From Sphingomonas faeni (GTDB lineage Bacteria > Pseudomonadota > Alphaproteobacteria > Sphingomonadales > Sphingomonadaceae), in NCBI RefSeq assembly GCF_024273235.1, contig NZ_JANBVH010000011.1:62001-126000 (forward strand): DNA of 64,000 nt, given 5' to 3'. Positions 9,306 to 18,074 of the stretch are shown here, piece by piece. The position numbers and the translations under genes were made by a program. The notes beneath the pieces are model-generated. The model did no database searches. It was not told where the DNA came from and saw nothing but the letters and a program-made list of their open reading frames with translations. Numbering within the stretch: the stretch's first letter is position 1; each line of letters starts with the position of its first letter.

Positions 9306-9647
9306 CTAGTCGCTCGGCTGGTCCCGGAGCGAGAAGATCCGCTCCATGGCCGCCCATTTCGGACCAGCCGGATCGATCGGCCGCTGGTAGCGGTCCATCT
9401 CCAATTCCCACTCGGCGACTTTCGACTGGACGGCAGGATCCGCGGCGCGGGGAAAATCATCCTCGACCTCCGCGATCATGACGAGCCGGTCGGCGACCTG
9501 CCAGATCTCCATGTCGCGATAGCCCCGGTCGCGAATGTCGCGGACGATCTCGGGCCAGACCGCGCCGGCCGCGTGCCGCTCACGATAGGCGGCGATCAGG
9601 GCCGCGTCGTCGACGAGGTCGAGCGCGCTTACGATCCGATATGCCAT
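9306..9647 (-). CDS. L-rhamnose mutarotase family protein (RhaM/DUF718)
   Basis: 113 residues with the pattern of RhaM-like sugar mutarotases: a central A-A-Y-R-E-R-H, W-P-E-I-V, the E-I-W-Q-V-x-D-R-L-V-M-I strand and a C-terminal W-x-x-x-M-x-x-I. These enzymes interconvert alpha and beta anomers of L-rhamnose or L-fucose. It is divergent from remnants of an SDR and an L-fucose permease, so L-fucose is the likelier ancestral substrate. It looks intact, but its pathway partners here are broken and its present role is unclear. Confidence 0.75.
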   Translation of the reverse strand: MAYRIVSALDLVDDAALIAAYRERHAAGAVWPEIVRDIRDRGYRDMEIWQVADRLVMIAEVEDDFPRAADPAVQSKVAEWELEMDRYQRPIDPAGPKWAAMERIFSLRDQPSD

Positions 9648-9790
9648 GTTCGCTTATCCTCAGCCTCATCCGGAGCCTCATCTGGCCGCGTCGCGGGCCC
9701 CGGCTACCGCCTCAGCATATCGCGGCTCTTCACAAAAGCTACTTTGACTAATAAAACCGATCCAACGCACAACGACGCGCAGGAGATGGA

Positions 9791-9924
9791 ATGAGACTGT
9801 CGGGCAAGACCGCGGTGGTGACCGCTGCGGCGCAGGGCATCGGCCGCGCCACCGCCGAACGCTTCCGCGACGAGGGCGCCCGGGTGTTCGCACTCGACCG
9901 CGACGGCGCCGCGCTGAAGGCGCC
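9791..9924 (+). pseudogene. N-terminal fragment of a short-chain dehydrogenase/reductase
   Basis: A good ribosome site (AGGAG, 9780s) precedes ATG at 9791. The frame encodes [20 protein letters not shown], the SDR Rossmann start with an A-A-A-Q-G-I-G form of the TGxxxGIG cofactor motif, then [11 protein letters not shown]. About 45 residues in, SDR similarity stops and sequence of an L-fucose permease takes over. The frame ends at TAG 9929-9931. SDRs with this opening occur in L-fucose/L-rhamnose oxidation clusters as 2-keto-3-deoxy-sugar-acid dehydrogenases (family knowledge). Catalytic S-Y-K residues are absent. Confidence 0.8.
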
Positions 9925-10540
9925 GCGGTAGAGACGGTCGGCGCACCCTCGCGGTTCGTCGACGTGTTCCGCCATCCGCGGCTGATCTTCGCGACGATCA
10001 CGCAGTTCTTTTACGTCGGCGCGCAGGTGGGGATGTGGAGCTATACGATCCGCTATGCACAGGCGAACGTCCCCGGCATGGCCGAGCACGACGCCGCCGA
10101 TTACCTGTTCGCCAGCCTCGTGCTGTTCGGGATCGGGCGGTTCGCCGGCACCGCGCTGATGGGCCGGATCGCCCCCCCCCTCGCCTGCTCGCAATCTTCG
10201 CGGTGGTCAGCGCGGTGCTGGCGAGCGTCGCCGGGTTCGTCGGCGGGCAGGTCGGGCTGTACGCGCTGGTGCTCGCGAGCCTGTTCATGTCGATCCAGTT
10301 CCCGACGATCTTCGCGCTCGGCATGGACGGGCTTGGGCCGCTCCGTCGCGCGGGGGCCTCGCTGATCATCATGGCGATCATCGGTGGCGCGGCGCTGACG
10401 GCGCTGACGGGGCACGTCTCAGACATCGCCGGAATCGATACCGCGATGCTGATGCCGACGGGCTGCTTCCTGGTGGTGCTGGGGTTTGCAGTTAAGGCTG
10501 GGCGTCGGTTTCGGGCGAGGTGCTGCAGCCGACGATCCAC
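9925..10540 (+). pseudogene. C-terminal half of an L-fucose permease (FucP, MFS), frameshifted
   Basis: From 9925 the frame reads FVDVFRHPRLIFATITQFFY then VGAQVGMWSYTIRYAQ, matching the middle of FucP-type major facilitator permeases (V-G-A-Q-V-G-x-W-S). The N-terminal six helices are missing because the SDR fragment abuts directly. At a run of nine C (10172-10180) the frame shifts. It resumes in another frame as LLAIFAVVSAVLASVAGF, then FPTIFALGMDGLG and a last helix, TGCFLVVLGFAVKAG. The C-terminus runs into repeat sequence without a clear native stop, so the end given is approximate. Confidence 0.82.
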
Positions 10541-10569
10541 TGAGCAACCGAGCACGCTTCCCGCTTCCT

Positions 10570-10624
10570 TGTTCTCCCGCGAAGGCGGGAGCCCAGTCTG
10601 GGTCCCCGCCTTCGCGGGGAAACA
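10570..10624. repeat. Family D palindromic element, copy 1
   Basis: Two adjacent hairpins, TCCCGCGAAGGCGGGA and TCCCCGCCTTCGCGGGGA, joined by GCCCAGTCTGGG. A related copy lies at 44058-44116. Together with the family C element downstream it fills the interval between the permease remnant and the convergent dehydrogenase gene. Confidence 0.85.
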
Positions 10625-10704
10625 TGCTTCTTCCGGAGTGAAGCGCGGAACGAAACCAGAATATCCCGGTCGATCTCCACAATCCACCTGCCCCGGTCAA
10701 CGCC

Positions 10705-10808
10705 ACCACCCCGGCGAAGGCCGGGCCCAATTGGAAAGGTCGCAGTGGCGTAGCGCCGCCCTCAGTTACGACTGGCTCCCAATTGGGCCCCGGCCTTCGC
10801 CGGGGTGG
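10705..10808. repeat. Family C palindromic element, copy 1
   Basis: CCACCCCGGCGAAGGCCGGG followed by CCCAATTGG on the left, and CCAATTGGG then CCCCGGCCTTCGCCGGGG on the right. This makes an inverted repeat of about 30 bp per arm around a 40-bp centre. A second copy lies at 43905-44010. The minus-strand dehydrogenase stop is 58 bp away. The gene-free interval 10541-10865 is otherwise featureless. Confidence 0.85.
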
Positions 10809-10865
10809 ATATACCCGACGGGATCGCGGCCAGGATGAGGGCGTTCCGGCTCTTCTAGTGCCTCT

Positions 10866-11999
10866 TCAAACCAGAATAGCCCGGTCGATCTCCGCAATCG
10901 ACCGCACCCCCGTCAGCGCCATCGCCACGCGCATCTCGCGTTCGATCAGCGTCAGCAGCTGCGTGACCCCCGCCTCGCCCCGCGCTGCCAGCGCATACAG
11001 CCACGCCCGGCCGAGCAGCACGCCATCCGCGCCCAGCGCCAGCATCCGCACCACGTCGAGCCCCGACCGCACGCCCGAATCCGCCAGCACCGTCAGCTGC
11101 CCCTTCACCGCCGCCGCGATCGCCGGCAGCGCCGCCGCGCTCGACAGCACGCCGTCGAGTTGCCGTCCGCCATGGTTCGACACGACGATCCCGTCCGCAC
11201 CGATCGCCGCTGCCTCGCGCGCGTCGTCGGGATCGAGGATGCCCTTGATGATCAGCGGACCGTCCCAGCCTGCGCGAATCCACTCCAGGTCCTTCCACGC
11301 GATCGACGAATCGAAGTTGCTGCCGAGCCAGCCCATGTAATCGTTCAGCCCGCTCGCCTTGCCCAGCACCGGCTCCAGATTGCCGAGCTGGTGCGGCCGC
11401 CCGTGCAAGCCCACGTCCCACGCCCAGCCGGGCCGCCCCATCGCCTGCAACATCCGGCGCAGCGGCGCGCGCGGCCCCGACATCCCCGAATGCTGGTCGC
11501 GGTAGCGCGCGCCCGGCACAGGCATGTCGACGGTGAACACCAACGCCTTCGCGCCTTCCGCCTTGGCGGTCGCCAACAGGTCGCGCATAAACGCGCGGTC
11601 GCGAATGACATAGAGCTGGAACCAGGTCGGCCCGGTCGGCGCCGCCTTCACTACCTCGCCGAGCGAACACAGCGACACCGTCGACAGGCAGAACGGCACG
11701 CCGGCCGCATGCGCAGCCCGCGCCGCTTGGGTCTCGCCGCGACGATGGTACATCCCCGCGATCCCGACCGGCCCGAGCCCGACCGGCAGCGCCTGATGCT
11801 GGCCGAACAGCGTCGTCGACAGATCGAGATCGGACACGTCGCGCAAAACCCGCTGGCGCAGCGCGATCCCCGACAGGTCGCTCACGTTGCGCGCCAGCGT
11901 CGCCTCCGCATAGGAACCGCCATCGGCATAGTCGAACAGGAACCGCGGCAGGCGTTTGCGCGCAGCCTCGCGGAAATCGAGCGTCGAGGCGATCGTCAT
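10866..11999 (-). CDS. FMN-dependent alpha-hydroxy-acid dehydrogenase (LldD/mandelate dehydrogenase family)
   Basis: 377 residues. The TIM-barrel family oxidises 2-hydroxy acids such as L-lactate, glycolate or mandelate to 2-keto acids. Diagnostic parts are [11 protein letters not shown] near the start, the FMN-site [23 protein letters not shown] and the catalytic S-N-H-G-G-R-Q-L-D near residue 275, followed by D-S-G-V-R-S-G-x-D-V. I chose the ATG at 11999 because GGAG lies eight bases upstream and the next 75 upstream codons are low-complexity. It diverges from an IclR regulator across 163 bp with an inverted repeat, so it is probably regulated by it. The exact substrate is unknown. Confidence 0.88.
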   Translation of the reverse strand: MTIASTLDFREAARKRLPRFLFDYADGGSYAEATLARNVSDLSGIALRQRVLRDVSDLDLSTTLFGQHQALPVGLGPVGIAGMYHRRGETQAARAAHAAGVPFCLSTVSLCSLGEVVKAAPTGPTWFQLYVIRDRAFMRDLLATAKAEGAKALVFTVDMPVPGARYRDQHSGMSGPRAPLRRMLQAMGRPGWAWDVGLHGRPHQLGNLEPVLGKASGLNDYMGWLGSNFDSSIAWKDLEWIRAGWDGPLIIKGILDPDDAREAAAIGADGIVVSNHGGRQLDGVLSSAAALPAIAAAVKGQLTVLADSGVRSGLDVVRMLALGADGVLLGRAWLYALAARGEAGVTQLLTLIEREMRVAMALTGVRSIAEIDRAILV

Positions 12000-12081
12000 G
12001 CGGCGTCTCCCATTCATGCGCATCGATCCGGAAACCGCGGCGTACGGGCGTGCCCTAGCAAGCCACCACCACGGCGAGCAA

Positions 12082-12097
12082 CTTTCAGATATGAAAG
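12082..12097. promoter_or_regulatory. Candidate operator (perfect 6-bp inverted repeat) in the dehydrogenase/iclR intergenic region
   Basis: CTTTCA-GATA-TGAAAG lies in the 163-bp gap between the divergent dehydrogenase gene and the iclR-type gene. IclR-family regulators commonly bind short palindromes of this kind between themselves and their target. No other strong palindrome is seen in the gap. Confidence 0.5.
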
Positions 12098-12162
12098 ATT
12101 GCTGTATCGACCCGCCGCGCTTGCGGCATAAGGTTCGCGTCCGCAACCACGATCGCCCCGCC

Positions 12163-13077
12163 ATGCCCCCTCCCCCGCCACCGCTACCGCCACCACCCAA
12201 GCCGGATACCGCTCCCGGCACGGATACCGCAGGCCCCCGCGTCTATTCCGCACCCGCGCTGGAAAAGGCGATCGACATCATCGAGCTGCTCGCGCGCGAG
12301 CCGGGCGGGCTCACGGTCAGCGACATCGCGACCCGCCTGTCGCGATCGATCAGCGAGCTGTTCCGCGTGATCGTCGTGCTCGATCGGCGCGGATGGCTGC
12401 ACAAGGCTCCCGCGAGCGACCGCTACCGCGTGACCTACAAGCTGCTCGAAACCGCCCACCGCGCGACCCCGGCGCAGGAACTGACGCATGTCGCCGCGCC
12501 GCTGATGCACGCCTTGGCGGCGACCGCGATGCAGTCCTGCCACCTCGTCGTGCGCAACGGCACGAGCGGCCTGATCGTGCTGCGGCAGGAAAGCCCGGGC
12601 CCGACCGGTTTCGCCGTCCGGCTGGGCACCAGCATCGCGCTCGCGACGAATTGCTCAGGCCATGTCCTGCTCGCGTTCATGGGCGAGGACGCGCGCACCG
12701 CGATCCTCGACGAGACGACCGACGCCGCGACCCGTGCAAGCCTCGCCCCGCATCTCGCCGCGATCCGCGACCGCGGCCACGAATGGAGCAAGAGCAACCG
12801 GATGGCGGGCGTTTCCGACATGAGCTGCCCCATCTTCGGCTATGACGGACATGTCGTCGCCGCCCTGACGATCCCATTCCTCGAGGTGATCGACGAAACC
12901 CCGCACATCGCCGCCGACGAAGCGCTGATCGCGTTGAAACGAACCGCCACCGCCATCCCGCAGGCGCTGGGCTGGTCCGATCCGCAGGCGATGCCGCTCA
13001 ACCCCAGCCTCTCTGTAGCTGCCCCCGGCAAGCGCAAGCGGGCGACACAACCATCGACGGGGGAGGATCTGGCGTGA
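12163..13077 (+). CDS. IclR family transcriptional regulator
   Basis: 304 residues. A Pro-rich N-terminal tail precedes a winged helix ([12 protein letters not shown], then [10 protein letters not shown] and the recognition helix S-x-S-E-L-F-R-V). The IclR effector domain follows from about residue 95, with [13 protein letters not shown] and a V-S-D-M-S-C-P-I-F segment. It likely senses a 2-hydroxy or keto acid and controls the divergent FMN dehydrogenase (inference). An in-frame ATG at 12091 would add 24 residues but lies inside the putative operator, so 12163 is preferred. Its stop overlaps the next start by four bases (GTGA). Confidence 0.85.
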   Translation: MPPPPPPLPPPPKPDTAPGTDTAGPRVYSAPALEKAIDIIELLAREPGGLTVSDIATRLSRSISELFRVIVVLDRRGWLHKAPASDRYRVTYKLLETAHRATPAQELTHVAAPLMHALAATAMQSCHLVVRNGTSGLIVLRQESPGPTGFAVRLGTSIALATNCSGHVLLAFMGEDARTAILDETTDAATRASLAPHLAAIRDRGHEWSKSNRMAGVSDMSCPIFGYDGHVVAALTIPFLEVIDETPHIAADEALIALKRTATAIPQALGWSDPQAMPLNPSLSVAAPGKRKRATQPSTGEDLA

Positions 13078-13863
13078 TTCCGCGCCGATCCCCGCTCTGG
13101 CTGCTGCCTGCGTTACTGGTTACCGCGGCTGTGCCCGTATTCGCCCGGCAGGCGCCCGACACGCCGGCTCTTGCACTACCGGCGACGGACCGCCTGAACG
13201 AGCGATGGTGGGCCGATCGTCACCGCGCTCCTCGCCACGATCGCTGAACATCGCGACCCGGCCGTCGTCCTGATCGGCGATTCGATCATCAACAACTATG
13301 ACAAGGCGGCGCCGCCGGACGAGAATTTCGCGCCGACATGGGCGAGACACTATGCGCCCCGCCGCGCGCTCAACCTCGGGTTCAGCGGCGATACCACTGC
13401 CAACGTCCTCTGGCGGCTCCAGCACGGCGAGGTCGAGGGGCTTCGTCCGAAGGTCGCGGTCGTGCTGATCGGTACCAACGACACCGCAGGGGCCGGGCGA
13501 ACCGCGGCGCAGACCCAGGCGGGCATCGACGCGGTCGTGGACGATCTCGAGCGCCGCCTGCCGACTACGAAGATCCTGCTGCTCGGACTGCTACCGAGTG
13601 CGATCACAGCCGCCAAATCGGCGACCGACATGGCGGTGAACGCCTATCTGGCCGACCGTTATGCAGCCGATCCCCGCGTCGCCTACCGCGATATCGGCGC
13701 AATCTTCCGCCGTCCGGACGGCACGCTAGACGAGACGCTCTTCTACGATCCGCGCCTGCCGCAGCACGGCAAACCGCTGCATCCCGACACCCATGGCCAG
13801 CGGATGATGGCCGAGGCGATCGAGCCGACGCTGGCGAACCTGCTCGGCGAAGAGCCGCTGTGA
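13074..13863 (+). pseudogene. SGNH/GDSL hydrolase with frameshift
   Basis: A GTG overlapping the iclR stop opens a frame with a signal peptide (LWLLPALLVTAAVPVFA) and reads to RLNERWWADRHRA before hitting TGA near 13246. The adjacent frame continues the same protein: LLATIAEHRDPAVVLIGDSI, NLGFSGDT, VVLIGTNDTAG, and finally catalytic D-T-H in LHPDTHGQ. Restoring one CG at the CGCG at about 13226 rejoins the two parts as RHRALLATIAEH, so a 2-bp loss in a CG repeat is the simplest explanation. The G-D-S, G-x-N-D and D-x-x-H blocks are all present downstream. Internal starts would lack the export signal. Confidence 0.82.
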
Positions 13864-13900
13864 TTGGATCATTCGGCTTGGGATTTCAGCGATCGTGAAA

Positions 13901-13974
13901 TGGAGCGGGTGAAGGGAATCGAACCCTCGTCACTTGCTTGGGAAGCAAAAGCTCTACCATTGAGCTACACCCGC
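13901..13974 (-). tRNA. tRNA-Gly (anticodon CCC)
   Basis: 74 nt including an encoded CCA. The acceptor GCGGGTG pairs with CACCCGC, the D-arm is GCTC/GAGC, the anticodon loop is TTCCCAA (CCC) on a TTTGC/GCAAG stem, and the T-arm is GAGGG-TTCGATT-CCCTT. It reads GGG codons, which are frequent in this GC-rich sequence. Confidence 0.95.
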
Positions 13975-14104
13975 GAATGGCGATCTACGCCAGTCGGTCC
14001 GGTTCATGGACCGGCTCTCGATGGTCGGCCGAGTGCCACAGTCCTTGCGGCGACGTCAACGCAAAATCGTCCCGCCGGCCAGACCGGCTGACCGGCCAGA
14101 CCAG

Positions 14105-14611
14105 CTAGCCGCGCAGCGCGATCACCTGCGACCGCTCGCTCTCGGGCACCAGTCCCTCCAGCACCGCCCAGAAGCCCGACACCGCGCTCTGCCCCGCGCT
14201 CGCATACGCCGCGGCCATCTGGATCCGTGCCGCCTCGAACAGCTCGCGCTCCATCTTCGAACCCTCCGCGGTCAACCGCAGCAGCCGTTGCCGACGATCA
14301 CGCTCGCCCGGCCGGGTCTCGACCAGTTTGCGGTCGGCCAGCTCGTTCAACACGCGGCCGAGCGACTGCTTGGTAATCGCCAGCAGCGACAGGAGTTCGC
14401 TCACCGTCATGTCGGGCTTTCGCGCGATGAAATACAGCGCGCGGTGGTGCGCGCGCCCCAGCCCCTCCTCGGCGAGCCCTTGGTCGATCGATCGGGTCAG
14501 GTGGCTGTAGCCGAAGTACAGCAGCTCCATGCCGCGGCGGAGTTCGGGTTCCCGAAGGAACAGGGGTGAAGCAGAAGACGCTGTGGCAGGCATGTTGACC
14601 GGTTTAGACAT
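14105..14611 (-). CDS. MarR family winged-helix regulator
   Basis: 168 residues. The central helix-turn-helix reads MTVSELLSLLAITKQSLGRV, followed by the wing ETRPGERDRRQRLLRLT, with long flanking helices for dimerisation, all typical of MarR proteins. It diverges from ilvE with only 41 bp between the start codons, so it probably controls itself and possibly ilvE (inference). The next upstream start, at 14638, would intrude into the ilvE leader, so the ATG at 14611 is chosen. The gene-free 130 bp downstream contain CCGGCCAGACC repeated twice (14072-14105), possibly a hairpin at its 3' end. Confidence 0.85.
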   Translation of the reverse strand: MSKPVNMPATASSASPLFLREPELRRGMELLYFGYSHLTRSIDQGLAEEGLGRAHHRALYFIARKPDMTVSELLSLLAITKQSLGRVLNELADRKLVETRPGERDRRQRLLRLTAEGSKMERELFEAARIQMAAAYASAGQSAVSGFWAVLEGLVPESERSQVIALRG

Positions 14612-14652
14612 CGCCCGTAGTCGTCGGCAACCCGCCACGAGAGAGATTTTCG

Positions 14653-15762
14653 ATGTCCGCTCCAGCTTTTACCTCGCCTTCCGCCTTTCGGCATGAACCG
14701 AACGCGACGCCGGTCGAGGCGAACGAGCGGGCGAAGCGGCTGATCGATCCCGGATTCGGGCGCGTCTTCACCGATCACATGGCGATGATCCGCTATAGCG
14801 ACACGGAGGGCTGGCACGATGCGCGGATCACCGCGCGCGCGCCGCTGACGATCGATCCGGCGTCGTCGGTGCTGCATTACGCGCAGGAGATCTTCGAGGG
14901 GATGAAGGCGTATCGACTCGCCGACGGCGGCACCGCGCTGTTCCGTCCCGAGGCGAATGCGCGCCGCTTCCAGGATTCAGCACGACGCCTTGCCATGCCC
15001 GAGCTGCCGACCGAGCTGTTCCTCGAATCGGTCGAGCGCCTCGTCAAGACCGATGCGAACTGGATTCCGGAGAGCGATGGCGGCGCATTGTACCTGCGCC
15101 CGTTCATGTTCGCGTCCGAAGTGTTCCTCGGCGTGAAGCCCTCCGCCGAGTACCTTTACATGGTCCTCGCCTCGTCGGTCGGCGCGTACTTCAAGGGCGG
15201 TGCACCCACGGTATCGATCTGGGTGAGCCAGCAATACACCCGCGCCGCACAAGGCGGCACCGGCGCGGCCAAGTGCGGCGGCAATTACGCCGCCAGCCTG
15301 CTCGCGCAGTCCGAGGCGATCCGCAACGGCTGCGACCAGGTCGTCTTCCTCGACGCGGCCGAGCGCCGCTGGGTCGAGGAACTGGGCGGCATGAACATCT
15401 TCTTCGTGTTCGACGACGGCAGCATGGCGACCCCGGCGCTGACCGGCACGATCCTGCCTGGCATCACGAGGGACTCGATCCTGACGCTCGCACGCGCGCA
15501 GGGCATCGAGGTGCGCGAAGAGGGCTACACGATCGACCAGTGGCGCGCGGATGCCGCGAGTGGCCGACTGGTCGAGGCGTTCGCGTGCGGCACCGCGGCG
15601 GTGGTAACGCCGATCGGCACTGTGGCGAGCCCCGAGGGACGCTTCACGATCGGCAGCGGCGGCCCCGGCCAGTTGACGATGCGGATGCGCGACGCGCTCG
15701 TGTCGATCCAGCGCGGCACCGCCCCCGACGCCAACAACTGGCTGCACCATCTCGCGGATTGA
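14653..15762 (+). CDS. ilvE: Branched-chain amino acid aminotransferase
   Basis: 369 residues, class IV PLP aminotransferase of the long bacterial/eukaryotic type. It catalyses the last step of Val, Leu and Ile synthesis using glutamate and 2-ketoglutarate. Markers are L-H-Y-A-Q-E-I-F-E-G-M-K-A-Y near residue 80, the PLP lysine in G-A-A-K-C-G-G-N-Y-A-A-S near 206, and E-L-G-G-M-N-I-F-F-V. The GAGAGA ribosome site sits 8 bp before the ATG. It is divergent from a MarR regulator and is followed by tRNA-Gln. Confidence 0.96.
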   Translation: MSAPAFTSPSAFRHEPNATPVEANERAKRLIDPGFGRVFTDHMAMIRYSDTEGWHDARITARAPLTIDPASSVLHYAQEIFEGMKAYRLADGGTALFRPEANARRFQDSARRLAMPELPTELFLESVERLVKTDANWIPESDGGALYLRPFMFASEVFLGVKPSAEYLYMVLASSVGAYFKGGAPTVSIWVSQQYTRAAQGGTGAAKCGGNYAASLLAQSEAIRNGCDQVVFLDAAERRWVEELGGMNIFFVFDDGSMATPALTGTILPGITRDSILTLARAQGIEVREEGYTIDQWRADAASGRLVEAFACGTAAVVTPIGTVASPEGRFTIGSGGPGQLTMRMRDALVSIQRGTAPDANNWLHHLAD

Positions 15763-15814
15763 CGCGCGGAAGGGCTTTTCACGCGCCGCGGCCCCGCTAT
15801 AAGGCCGCCTCTGT

Positions 15815-15889
15815 TGGGGCGTCGCCAAGTGGTAAGGCAGCGGCTTTTGATGCCGCCATGCGCAGGTTCGAACCCTGCCGCCCCAGCCA
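15815..15889 (+). tRNA. tRNA-Gln (anticodon TTG)
   Basis: 75 nt with encoded CCA. The acceptor TGGGGCG pairs with CGCCCCA, the D-arm contains AAGTGGTAAGGC, the anticodon stem GCGGC/GCCGC carries loop TTTTGAT, and the T-arm is GCAGG-TTCGAAC-CCTGC. The gene-free stretch 15890-16067 that follows shows nothing recognisable. Confidence 0.95.
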
Positions 15890-16067
15890 ATTTTCAGTTG
15901 AAATCGGGTCGACCTCCGCGCGCGATTACCGTGCCTCCACACTGCGCTCGGGCCGGGACCCTTGCGTATCGTCGCAATAGACGTTTTTTGCAGTATTAGG
16001 CCCGGAAGGTCGAACGCGCGTCGTCGGTGGTTACATGGCTTGCCCGGAACCCGCCGCGCCCCTACAG

Positions 16068-16085
16068 ATTGGTCACAAGACCAAT
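16068..16085. promoter_or_regulatory. Candidate operator upstream of the GH84 gene
   Basis: A perfect 7-bp inverted repeat, ATTGGTC-ACAA-GACCAAT, ends 19 bp before the start codon. TGGTC/GACCA half-sites resemble those of GntR/HutC-type N-acetylglucosamine regulators (DasR/NagR), although the spacer here is 2 bp longer than the classical DasR site. Its position suggests repression by blocking initiation. Confidence 0.55.
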
Positions 16086-16104
16086 TTAGTACCGGGAAGC
16101 TCGC

Positions 16105-18066
16105 ATGATGCAACGCACGCGCAAGATCGGCGCCTACACCTCGCTGGTGATGGCAGTGGCGGGGCTTTCGGGCGCGGTCTCCGGACCTGTGTCGGCGCAG
16201 CCCACCACGCTGCCGGCTATATTTCCCGCGCCGACGTCGATTGCGCTCGGGAGCGGTACGATCATGCTCGGCACCCGGGTCGTCCTGATCGTCGCGCCCG
16301 GCACCGAACCCGAGACCGTCGCGCTGGTCCGCCAGATCCTGACGGCATCGGGCGTCGACACGATCGCGACCGCCAAGCGACTGCCCGCCATGCCCGATCG
16401 GCTGCACATCGTGATCGGCACCGGGACCACGGCGATCGTCCGCGATGCGCTTACCCGCAGCAAAACCACGCTCGACACGCACGCCGAGGGCTATACGATC
16501 GCCACCGTCGCAGCCGGCGCAGGCATCATCACGCTCGCCGGTCACGACGCCGATGGCCTGTTTCACGCCGTCCAGACCTTCCGCCAGCTCGCCCGGCGCC
16601 CCTACCTTCCCGCGCTGGTGATCCAGGATCACCCCGCAATGCCGATCCGCGGCACGATCGAGGGCTTTTACGGCGCGCCCTGGTCGATGGCGGATCGCAC
16701 CAAGCATCTCGACTTCCTCGCCACGGTGAAGGCGAACACCTATGTCTACAGCCCGAAGGACGATCCGTACGCGCGCGATCGGTGGCGCGAGGCCTATCCC
16801 GCCGCGACGTTGTCGTCGCTGGGCACGCTGGCCCAGACCGCGCGGCGCAACCATGTCGACTTCGTCTACGCGGTCTCGCCCGGGCCGTCGGTCTGCTTCT
16901 CCGACCCCGCCGACGTGCAGGCGCTGGAACGCAAGTTCGACGCGTTGCGGGCGATCGGCGTCGGCAGCTTCTACGTCGCGCTCGACGACATCGAATATAC
17001 CAAGTGGAATTGCGAGCGCGACAAGACGACATTCGGCCCGTCAGGCGCAGAAGCGGCCGGCGTCGCGCAGGCGCAGTTGCTCAACGCGGTGCAGGCCAGC
17101 CTGAGCGCCAAGGATCCGGGTGCGCGCCCGCTGATCATGGTGCCGACCGAATATTACGATGCGAAGGAAACCCCGTACAAGGCGGCGTTGCGCAAGCATC
17201 TCGACCCGCGGATCGTCGTCCAGTGGACCGGCACCGACGTCGTCCCGCCCGCCATCTCGATCCCCGACGCGAAGGCTGCGACCAAGGCATTCGGCCGCAA
17301 GACGCTGTTATGGGACAATTATCCGGTCAACGACTATGCGCAGACCACCGGTCGGCTGCTGATGGCGCCCTATGCACGGCGCGAGGCCGGGCTGTCGGGC
17401 GAACTGACCGGCATCCTGTCGAACCCGATGAACCAGGAGGCACCGAGCCGCCCGGCGGTGACCGGTGTCGCTGCGTTCGGCTGGAACGACACGGCGTACG
17501 ATGCCGAGCGGACCTGGCATTTCTCCGCGCGTGAACTGGCGGGCGGCGACGAACGCGCGACCGCGGCGCTGCTGACCTTCTTCGATACGCAGCACATGGC
17601 GCCGACCTTCGGCAGCCAGCCCTGGCAGGAGCAGGCACCGCGACTCAAGGCGGCGCTCGACGCGGTCCGCGAGGCGCTGGCGGACGGCGATGCGGCGGCA
17701 CGGCAGCGGGCGATCGCCGACCTGACCGAGCGCGCAGACGGTATCGCCAACGCACCCGACATCATCCGCTCCGGGACGATCGACCCCGGCTTCGCGGCGC
17801 AGTCGCGACCGTGGCTCGACGCGATGCAGCTTTGGGGACGCGCGCTCCAGCTGACCGCCGCGGGGCTGGACGCCGCGAACCGGGGCAGCGGCGCTGCGGA
17901 TCGTTATTTCGCCGACGCCAAGCGGCTCGCCAGCGAGGCGGCAGTGATCAAGACGATCCCCGGTGCGACCCGGTTCGACGGCCCGATCAAGATCGCCGAC
18001 GGCGTGCTGGACCGGTTCGTGACCGACGCGCCGACGCTGATCGCGGCCGCTCCGTCGCGAAAATGA
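16105..18066 (+). CDS. Glycoside hydrolase family 84 beta-N-acetylglucosaminidase, exported
   Basis: 653 residues. A signal peptide ends near PVSAQPT. Residues 35-170 form the GH20b/GH84-type N-terminal domain. The catalytic TIM barrel starts at IRGTIEGFYGAPWS. The adjacent acid pair D-D in VALDDIEYT near residue 293 matches the two catalytic Asp of GH84 enzymes, which use substrate-assisted catalysis on terminal beta-GlcNAc. Y-S-P-K-D-D-P-Y and L-L-W-D-N-Y-P-V-N-D are further family signatures. A helical C-terminal region follows. It is a lone gene, preceded closely by a palindromic candidate operator, and probably acts on chitin or murein fragments or glycoprotein sugars in the periplasm. 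Confidence 0.92.
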   Translation: MMQRTRKIGAYTSLVMAVAGLSGAVSGPVSAQPTTLPAIFPAPTSIALGSGTIMLGTRVVLIVAPGTEPETVALVRQILTASGVDTIATAKRLPAMPDRLHIVIGTGTTAIVRDALTRSKTTLDTHAEGYTIATVAAGAGIITLAGHDADGLFHAVQTFRQLARRPYLPALVIQDHPAMPIRGTIEGFYGAPWSMADRTKHLDFLATVKANTYVYSPKDDPYARDRWREAYPAATLSSLGTLAQTARRNHVDFVYAVSPGPSVCFSDPADVQALERKFDALRAIGVGSFYVALDDIEYTKWNCERDKTTFGPSGAEAAGVAQAQLLNAVQASLSAKDPGARPLIMVPTEYYDAKETPYKAALRKHLDPRIVVQWTGTDVVPPAISIPDAKAATKAFGRKTLLWDNYPVNDYAQTTGRLLMAPYARREAGLSGELTGILSNPMNQEAPSRPAVTGVAAFGWNDTAYDAERTWHFSARELAGGDERATAALLTFFDTQHMAPTFGSQPWQEQAPRLKAALDAVREALADGDAAARQRAIADLTERADGIANAPDIIRSGTIDPGFAAQSRPWLDAMQLWGRALQLTAAGLDAANRGSGAADRYFADAKRLASEAAVIKTIPGATRFDGPIKIADGVLDRFVTDAPTLIAAAPSRK

Positions 18067-18074
18067 CCTGCACC

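Noticed and set aside
10866..12221. Longer dehydrogenase starting at 12221
   Set aside because: The extension is Gly/Arg-rich, crosses the divergent regulator gene and the candidate operator; a good ribosome site supports 11999.
13462..13863. Intact shorter SGNH hydrolase starting at 13462
   Set aside because: This start would drop the catalytic G-D-S block at LIGDSI, so the product could not be active; the frameshift interpretation fits better.
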